Origin: Mucilaginibacter sabulilitoris
GTDB lineage: Bacteria; Bacteroidota; Bacteroidia; Sphingobacteriales; Sphingobacteriaceae
Assembly (NCBI RefSeq): GCF_034262375.1
Contig: NZ_CP139558.1
Span: 2,976,001 to 3,040,000 of the forward strand
DNA length: 64,000 nt
Reading direction: 5' to 3'
Part shown: positions 58,811-64,000 of the stretch, in pieces
How the letters are laid out: each line of letters begins with the position of its first letter
Numbering within the stretch: the stretch's first letter is position 1
The notes under the pieces: model-generated
Told to the model about the DNA's origin: nothing
What the model saw: only the letters and a program-made list of their open reading frames with translations
The model's database searches: none
Position numbers and translations under genes: made by a program

Positions 58811-58832
58811 AAAAAATTAAGATTAAATCAGG

Positions 58833-59459
58833 TTAAAGCCCGGCTTCCGCCTTCAGCTCATCAAAAAAAGTAGGATATACTTTGGGTTTATCAGTGGCCA
58901 CGCCAAACCGGACACCAGCTACCCGTTCAAAAGCCGCCAGGCTGAATTGTTCCCGCCTGAAAACAAAATGCCGGTTACGGAAATAAATTATAAGCTGATC
59001 GCGCTGGCCCAAATAAACCGACAACGGCCAGCCCTTTATTGCAGCCGCCAGCTTTAAGTCGGCTATCCTTCCCAGCAGATCCCGCCCAAACAAGAGCCGG
59101 ACTTGTTTATTCGCGAAATTGGTCCCGATCCATAAAAGTTGCGCGTCGCTTATACCAGCCCCCAATGCCACAAACAACAAATTTTCGGTTTGCGGAAAGG
59201 CAGGCAGCTTTTTATTCAGCCAGGAAACAGCGTCAAGTGCCGAAGCGGACAGGATAACCAGGCGGACTTGTGAAAAAGCTAAATTACCCGCAAACCAAAA
59301 CCCATCCGTTACGGGCACCTTATGAAAAGCAAAACCAAAATGTTCCGCCGCTTCACCATAAGCAAAGACCAGGTTTCCCAAAGCGTCAGAGGTATAAAAA
59401 GGCCGGAAGAAACGCTGTACTTCCGACCGGATGCCCAAACGGGTCAGGTAAGGGTGCAT
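58833..59459 (-). CDS. Conjugation-operon protein of unknown function, 208 aa
   Basis: I recognise no firm family. The middle part (VRLVILSASALDAVSWLN) and LLFVALGAG loosely resemble Toprim-like folds seen in mobile-element proteins, but key acids are not clear. The start overlaps the preceding stop by one base (TGATG), so it is translated together with the DUF4099/DUF3945 gene. No signal peptide. Confidence 0.6.
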   Translation of the reverse strand: MHPYLTRLGIRSEVQRFFRPFYTSDALGNLVFAYGEAAEHFGFAFHKVPVTDGFWFAGNLAFSQVRLVILSASALDAVSWLNKKLPAFPQTENLLFVALGAGISDAQLLWIGTNFANKQVRLLFGRDLLGRIADLKLAAAIKGWPLSVYLGQRDQLIIYFRNRHFVFRREQFSLAAFERVAGVRFGVATDKPKVYPTFFDELKAEAGL

Positions 59460-60241
59460 CAGCGGCTGATCGTTTCGGAAATTTCTTCATCGGTATCATT
59501 TTCCGGCTTTACTGCCGGTGCGACCTGTTTCGCTTCTGCTTCGGAGAGCTGCGCAAATGCTTTATGAAAGTTCCTGCCCGGTTCTTTATGCTGCGGCTTG
59601 TTAAACAAAGCATTCAAACCTTTAAACAACACGTAAGAAACACCTCCGTCGATCAGCACTGAAGCGATCAGGGCCAAACGGTCAGCGCGGATGGCCTGCT
59701 TGTCTTTAGCGGAATACTGGATGGTCGTACCGTCTTCGGTCTCGACTTCCTTACCCTTGCGGTAATTTTCCTTTTGCTTCTTCGTCAGCGGTATGCCGTT
59801 GATCTCTTCCGGCGGCTCAACTTTGCCGGTGTCTACGACAATAAACTCATTGGTTTCCTTATCAAATTCCACCAATACCTCACGTTTAGCCCCACCGTCT
59901 TCTGTAATGGTTTTGACCACGTTCACCGCATCGCCTTTTTCGAGGCTCTCTATCTCGGTATCCGTCAGGTATTCCGGCCCTTCAGCGTATTTATATATCG
60001 GATGTGCTAAAAGTTCAACCCCACCGTCTTCATTACGCCTTAAGGAAAGCTTCGCATCCAATGCCGGAATATGCAGGCCCTGCTGTTCGAGGTTTTCCAG
60101 GCGCAGCATATCTGTCCGGCGACCATTAAGCAAAGCCGCCAGGTCATCATCATCGATATGCAGTACATTCCAATTGGCTAGTCCTAATTGTTGAAGTTGC
60201 TCCATTGGGAGTTCCTCCCTTTTAAATTGTTGTCTTTGCAT
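59459..60241 (-). CDS. DUF4099/DUF3945 domain protein
   Basis: The 260-aa protein begins FKREELPMEQLQQLGL and ...LAALLNGRRTD, the DUF4099 pattern, followed by DUF3945-like repeats (LTDTEIESLEKGDAVN, NGIPLTKKQKENYRKGKEV). These domains occur almost only on Bacteroidota conjugative elements and plasmids; their function is unknown. A hydrophobic segment (IASVLIDGGVSYVLFKGLN) lies near the C-terminus. It is coupled to its neighbours by a 1-nt overlap and a 5-bp gap. Confidence 0.82.
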   Translation of the reverse strand: MQRQQFKREELPMEQLQQLGLANWNVLHIDDDDLAALLNGRRTDMLRLENLEQQGLHIPALDAKLSLRRNEDGGVELLAHPIYKYAEGPEYLTDTEIESLEKGDAVNVVKTITEDGGAKREVLVEFDKETNEFIVVDTGKVEPPEEINGIPLTKKQKENYRKGKEVETEDGTTIQYSAKDKQAIRADRLALIASVLIDGGVSYVLFKGLNALFNKPQHKEPGRNFHKAFAQLSEAEAKQVAPAVKPENDTDEEISETISR

Positions 60242-60246
60242 AACTT

Positions 60247-61503
60247 TTAGCGTTCTATCCGGTATTGTTCATCCAGGAATTGTTCAACGGCCTCTGTTTC
60301 ATGATAAGCAGCTTCTTCGGCAGAAACATCCCTGCTGGCGGTAATCTCCTGCGAGGTATTTCGGGCGTCCAGCAATAAGCCGAACAGTTCATCTTTCGCG
60401 CTCATTTTAAATTTACGCTCGCTGCCTAAATCCTGCATCTGGTAAACATTGTTCTTCTGCGCCTTAATCACTTTGAATTCGGTGCCGTTGTGGGGTATGA
60501 CTTCGCCTTCGGTGAGTTTGGTTGGATCGATCTTTGCCACATCGACCCCGGATTCGGCTGTCTTTCCGGCTTCGTTCCCATGTTCTTCCTGCGCGCTTTG
60601 GTCAGCTTCCTGTTTTTCTTCGATCTGCTGTTCAAACCCGAGGATATGATCCGCGATCTTTTGCGCGTCCGATGCGGCTTTAAATAATTCGGAAGGCTCA
60701 TCCTTCATTATCTGTGCCCAGGAACTGACAAAGCCCTCGTGGTAATTCAGTTCATAGGGCAGGTTCAGTTCTTTGCTTAACAGCAAAGAGGCCAGGTTCG
60801 TCCGCAATTCCTCCCGGATCATCACAAATTCACCCGCCTCGCCTACAAGCGGACGGTTCAGCCGGTTCTCTGCTGCTGTCCAATGGGCCAGTTGGTGCAG
60901 CGCTTCGGCATAATACTGTTCCGGGCTGGCAAATTGTTCCATCTCCGGGATAATGATCGCATCTAACTGGCGGTCATAGAACATATCCTCGCCGCCATTT
61001 TCGATCACAGCTTTACTGTTATCCAGTATCGCCTGCGCACGTTCAGCGGGTGAAAGAATGTTTGGCTCTTTTTCCCATTTTTCGAGCTTGCGCATCTGCT
61101 CACCATTAAAGAGCCAGGCATCAACCTGTTTCGGTTCGTCCAGTTTGATGCGCTCGGTACGTTGCTTGCCGTTCTCTTTTAAAACGGGCTGACCTTCGTT
61201 GTCCACCATTTTCTGGTATTCATAATTGGACATAAACTGGATCAGTGTTCCGGTGCTGCCCTTGACCACCGCCGTATGGTTTCGGTTGGCCTGATTAGAG
61301 GTGCCCCAGCGCGGGTCGTCCCGCTTCTGCATTAGCAAAATTAAAGCCGATGGCCCGGCATAGCGGTGGCCGCTTTCGATGTTGAACGGCAATGCCGAGT
61401 TTAAACTGTTGTTTGGCCGTTGAAAGATGGAAGTTCCGGCTTTCAGGTCCGCGATCATTTTTCCTGTGATCTGTTCGGATAGGGGTTTAAACGGTGTACT
61501 CAT
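60247..61503 (-). CDS. ArdC-like protein: ssDNA-binding plus zincin-like domain
   Basis: The 418-aa protein matches the ArdC layout: an N-terminal ssDNA-binding part (NIESGHRYAGPSALILLMQ, then RWGTSNQAN) and a metallopeptidase-like domain with EALHQLAHWT (His203, His207) followed by NRLNR. Family members normally have HExxH; here Gln replaces the catalytic Glu, so peptidase activity may be lost. ArdC proteins protect incoming conjugative DNA from restriction. The last ~120 residues are acidic and unassigned. Confidence 0.82.
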   Translation of the reverse strand: MSTPFKPLSEQITGKMIADLKAGTSIFQRPNNSLNSALPFNIESGHRYAGPSALILLMQKRDDPRWGTSNQANRNHTAVVKGSTGTLIQFMSNYEYQKMVDNEGQPVLKENGKQRTERIKLDEPKQVDAWLFNGEQMRKLEKWEKEPNILSPAERAQAILDNSKAVIENGGEDMFYDRQLDAIIIPEMEQFASPEQYYAEALHQLAHWTAAENRLNRPLVGEAGEFVMIREELRTNLASLLLSKELNLPYELNYHEGFVSSWAQIMKDEPSELFKAASDAQKIADHILGFEQQIEEKQEADQSAQEEHGNEAGKTAESGVDVAKIDPTKLTEGEVIPHNGTEFKVIKAQKNNVYQMQDLGSERKFKMSAKDELFGLLLDARNTSQEITASRDVSAEEAAYHETEAVEQFLDEQYRIER

Positions 61504-61512
61504 GGTTTTTCC

Positions 61513-61941
61513 TTATTTATTTGTTAATTGATTATTCATTAGGCCCCGCAGAAAAAGCAGCGGGTTGACAGGAACCTGTCTGTAGCTGGCGCTGAAATGC
61601 AGATGTTCTCCCGTTACGCGGCCGGATGAACCGGTGATCCCCAGCGGCGTGCCGGAATTAACCGAATCTCCCGCCAGGACAAAGACCTGGGATAAATGAC
61701 CATATAGCAGGGTAAAGTCACGGCTTGCGAGGCGGATATATACACCTGTCACACGGTCATAGCCGGTAAAAGCAATACGGCCGGGCATCACCGCGAAAAC
61801 AGTATCATGCCTTGCGCGGAGATCAATGCCTGAATGAAAACAGAACCGCCCGGTGACAGGATGAACCCTGTAACCGTAGCCCGATGTCAATACCAGGTAC
61901 CGCAGCGGCAAAGCCAGCAGGCAGCAGCAAAATAATTTCAT
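61513..61941 (-). CDS. M23-family (LytM-like) metallopeptidase
   Basis: The 142-aa protein has a short hydrophobic leader and the M23 zinc motifs: YGYRVHPVTGRF-CFHSGIDL (His36, Asp40) and GEHLHFSA (His113/His115). Such enzymes cut peptidoglycan cross-links, here probably to let the conjugation pore through the wall. The start overlaps the previous stop by one base (TAATG), showing tight coupling. Confidence 0.88.
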   Translation of the reverse strand: MKLFCCCLLALPLRYLVLTSGYGYRVHPVTGRFCFHSGIDLRARHDTVFAVMPGRIAFTGYDRVTGVYIRLASRDFTLLYGHLSQVFVLAGDSVNSGTPLGITGSSGRVTGEHLHFSASYRQVPVNPLLFLRGLMNNQLTNK

Positions 61942-62378
61942 TACCGTTCGTATTGGTTAAAAATGTCGCGGGAAATTTGGTCTTTTAAGATTTCGACGCA
62001 CATGGGTTGAATGGCAGGGTGGTCACGGGCAGTCTGCATGGCTTTGATCTTTTCAGTCACATCACCATAGCGCACCAGCAACTCCACCTGCTGTAATGCC
62101 TTGAACTCACTTGACATTTTATTATGCAGCATGTTCACCAGGTTATCCTGCATATGATCCGAAGGCAGGAAAGTAAACAAGGCATCTGCGGAAAAAAGCC
62201 CGGTCTTATCTCTAAAATCTACATAGATATTATCAAGGGCGATGTCGGCTTCGCAGATCACACCGACCTGGTTGCGCTTTCCCAAAGGATCAGCTAACAA
62301 CTCAGGATGGACAAATACCACCACGCCCCGCAGCTTGTCGTTTGCGCCGGATATTTTAAAGAAATCTAAATCATTCAT
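61941..62378 (-). CDS. Conjugation-operon protein, paralogue A
   Basis: The 145-aa protein resembles the next gene upstream (62384-62797): both have a VxVHPxLLxDP block, a QVGVI/QIGII strand, an LFSADAL segment and a helical second half with ARDHP/SRDNP. No signal peptide. I recognise no named family; tandem paralogues suggest a hetero-oligomer or recent duplication within the operon. Confidence 0.65.
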   Translation of the reverse strand: MNDLDFFKISGANDKLRGVVVFVHPELLADPLGKRNQVGVICEADIALDNIYVDFRDKTGLFSADALFTFLPSDHMQDNLVNMLHNKMSSEFKALQQVELLVRYGDVTEKIKAMQTARDHPAIQPMCVEILKDQISRDIFNQYER

Positions 62379-62383
62379 GTCAT

Positions 62384-62797
62384 TCAGCGGCTTACGCTAT
62401 AATCCTGCTTCAATCCCAGTTCTTCTTCGAGTGAAGCCATGCTATATTCCAGAACTACCGGGTTATCACGGGAAATTTCAATCGCCTGCCTGTGATCCTT
62501 TGTCAGGTTTGAATTGGCGAGCATCCCCACCTTTAGCAGGTCTTTAAAATCCTGCGTATTCATTTTCAGGTGATCACGCAAAGTGTCAAAATGAATACTG
62601 CCGGGTTTTTTCAAGACCAGCAATGCATCGGCAGAAAATAATGCCTGCCCCTCGCTGCCAAAGCTGACGACGACGTTGTCGTTTTCGATCTCCGCTGAGG
62701 CAATGATTCCGATCTGGTTCTTTTTTTCGGCGGGATCGGTCAATAATTGGGGGTGTACCAGCACTAAGGTGCCGGACAGTTCGTCATGTTTGTTCAT
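62384..62797 (-). CDS. Conjugation-operon protein, paralogue B
   Basis: The 137-aa protein shares the VLVHPQLLTDP, NQIGIIASAEI and LFSADALLVL blocks with paralogue A and lies 5 bp before it in the operon. The family is unknown to me. It follows traG by 30 bp. Confidence 0.65.
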   Translation of the reverse strand: MNKHDELSGTLVLVHPQLLTDPAEKKNQIGIIASAEIENDNVVVSFGSEGQALFSADALLVLKKPGSIHFDTLRDHLKMNTQDFKDLLKVGMLANSNLTKDHRQAIEISRDNPVVLEYSMASLEEELGLKQDYSVSR

Positions 62798-62827
62798 GGT
62801 AAAATGTTTTAAAAATGATCAGCGTTT

Positions 62828-64000
62828 TTATTTCGGTTGGGCGATCTGTTTCATACTGCCTTTGGGCAGCACCTGTACCTGCGGGATCGGTTTGCGGAAG
62901 GATTCGACAATGGTGTCGACCTCGCTGTTAATGCGCATAAAGTTTTCGCGCAGGATTTCTTCCTTGCGCCCCGCGAAATCATAATACACTGGCAGCTCGC
63001 GGTAGCCCGCTTCTTCTGCGCTTAATTCCGCGGCACTCAGGTTCACTTTGCAATTGATGGCTGAGGTTTCAAACTTTCCCGTATAAACCTCCTGTACATC
63101 GGCAGCGATCAGGCCGACCATCTCGCCTGTATTGAGCGAAGCCATTTTACCCGCAGGGATCAATGGCTCTAATTTTTCCTGTAACGATGTTGAGGTTTTA
63201 TTACGGTCGATGGACAGGCTTTCACCGATCTGTTTATTCTTGCCAAACAGTCTTTCCAGCCAATCTAATGTTTCCTTGTTTCTGACGGAACCGGCCAGCA
63301 CATTGCCTACGACTGCGGTTATCGTAGCAGCGGTATCTTTCCCGTAATGCTGATTGAACTGCGGCAGCTCCTGTAAACCCATCAATATGGCGACCTTATT
63401 ACTCCTGGCCACTGCCAAAAGGTTTTCGATCTTGTAAGTATATAATGTCGGAATCTCGTCAATGATCAAAGCCGAGGGCAGATTGCCTTTGCTGTTGATC
63501 AGCTTGGTCAGACGGTTCATCACCACCGAATAACAGGCCGAGTTGATGTTTTGCGTATTGGGGTCGTTCGCCAGCACCACGATACCGGGCGTGGCCTTGT
63601 CCGATATCTTCAAATTGAAATCATCTCCCGAAAAGACCCAAAAGGTCTCTTTCGTGGCTAAGCGGCTGATAAATATCTTCAGGGTACCGATCTGCCCTTC
63701 CAATTGCGGAAAGGCTTTAGTGACGTAAGCGCTTTTGAAAGGTGATAATAATGAAACCAGTTCCGGCTCAGAAAAAAGCGTATTAAAAATATCCTCGTAG
63801 GAATGGTTCAAAAAGGACAACACATGCGGAAAGCTGGAATATTTGCCCCCCGCATGTTTGGAAAAAAAATAAATGCAAGCTGCTAAGAAGTTAATAGCCG
63901 ATTGGGTGAAGAACTGGTCGCTGCCGCCCGATTTATCCCCCTTTTTCATCGCTTCCACTAACCCCTCGGCACCCTCGGAAGCATCAGCCAGTGAACGCAG
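62828..64000 (-). CDS. TraG/VirD4-type coupling protein (N-terminal part outside window)
   Basis: The frame is open to the window edge at 64000, so only the C-terminal ~390 residues are present. Visible features are the hexameric AAA-like coupling-protein core with GIVVLANDPNTQN, the Walker B SALIIDEIPTLY, VAILMGLQELPQF (an arginine-finger/sensor region) and the C-terminal segment (AGKMASLNTGEMVGL). The Walker A lies outside. It recruits relaxosome DNA to the type IV secretion channel and supports the view that this region is a conjugative element. Confidence 0.9.
   Translation of the reverse strand: MRSLADASEGAEGLVEAMKKGDKSGGSDQFFTQSAINFLAACIYFFSKHAGGKYSSFPHVLSFLNHSYEDIFNTLFSEPELVSLLSPFKSAYVTKAFPQLEGQIGTLKIFISRLATKETFWVFSGDDFNLKISDKATPGIVVLANDPNTQNINSACYSVVMNRLTKLINSKGNLPSALIIDEIPTLYTYKIENLLAVARSNKVAILMGLQELPQFNQHYGKDTAATITAVVGNVLAGSVRNKETLDWLERLFGKNKQIGESLSIDRNKTSTSLQEKLEPLIPAGKMASLNTGEMVGLIAADVQEVYTGKFETSAINCKVNLSAAELSAEEAGYRELPVYYDFAGRKEEILRENFMRINSEVDTIVESFRKPIPQVQVLPKGSMKQIAQPK

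Larger units (their letters stand above)
14904..64000. mobile_element. Probable integrative and conjugative element (extends beyond window)
   Basis: The left limit is the tRNA 3'-end fragment. Content changes there from ordinary chromosomal genes to defence, metal-resistance and mercury genes, and the right end of the window is a conjugation operon with a TraG/VirD4 coupling protein. A ~1 kb module occurs twice inside. No integrase, relaxase or second att copy is visible here, so it could instead be a stack of elements. The extent is inference. Confidence 0.55.

Noticed and set aside
1..64000. CRISPR array
   Set aside because: No regularly spaced short direct repeats were seen and no cas genes are present.

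Overview
This window is DNA from a member of the Bacteroidota, most likely a Sphingobacteriaceae species of the Mucilaginibacter/Pedobacter type. The evidence is a GC content judged by eye in the low-to-mid 40s percent, few Shine-Dalgarno sequences, promoters of the TTTG...TAnnTTTG type, families typical of the phylum (DUF6660-like and HYC_CC_PP-like secreted peptides, a CzcA-TolC fusion, DUF4099/DUF3945, an ISAon1-type insertion sequence) and a GH78 rhamnosidase beside a LacI regulator. The genus is an inference.

Left part (1-14.8 kb) reads as ordinary chromosome. It holds a LacI regulator (5' end just outside the window), a secreted alpha-L-rhamnosidase-like enzyme, a DUF1801 protein, and a drug-efflux locus: SDR, TetR, then TolC, membrane-fusion lipoprotein and RND pump. 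Two copies of a near-perfect TTGAACA-G-TGTTCAA operator sit before the SDR and before the pump operon. Next come a DinB-like protein, a 40-codon relic of the RND gene's 3' end, an alpha/beta hydrolase, and a two-ORF ISAon1-like insertion sequence with 17-bp terminal repeats next to an inverted, truncated second copy.

A tRNA 3'-end fragment at 14904-14927 (minus strand) looks like the attachment scar of an integrative element. Everything to its right is accessory, and the right edge carries conjugation genes, so 14.9 kb to beyond 64 kb is probably one integrative and conjugative element (ICE). No integrase is seen inside the window. Its cargo, in order, is as follows. (a) 15.2-27.8 kb is a defence-like island: a large zinc-ribbon plus PD-(D/E)XK protein, a DUF4238-DUF4365 operon, a gene/structured-RNA module, a DUF262/DUF1524 (GmrSD-like) gene paired with a HEPN-motif protein, and an AbiEi/AbiEii pair with palindromic operators. 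(b) 28.2-51.5 kb is a metal-resistance block: CzcA fused to TolC, its adaptor, a Zn/Cd-type P1B ATPase, an ECF-sigma-like gene, CopA, a metallochaperone, an AraC regulator with a CxxC head, CopB, several small Cys-rich secreted proteins, a CusA split into two overlapping frames, TolC and two adaptors with heavy-metal-binding heads. (c) 51.8-56.7 kb holds a second copy of the gene/structured-RNA module, an Mrr-like protein lacking the usual lysine, an interrupted gene, an HNH_5-type nuclease and decayed sequence. (d) 56.6-57.9 kb is a mercury-uptake operon (ArsR, MerTP fusion, Cys-rich peptide) without merA. (e) 58-64 kb is a minus-strand conjugation operon ending in TraG/VirD4.

The most novel item is a duplicated ~1 kb module at 21429-22440 and 51841-52850. 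It pairs an unrecognised ~200-residue protein gene with a divergent ~360-nt non-coding segment. Stems in that segment are kept between the two copies by a compensatory base change and by G.U wobbles that are consistent only with a plus-strand RNA. It may be an RNA-protein system of unknown function.
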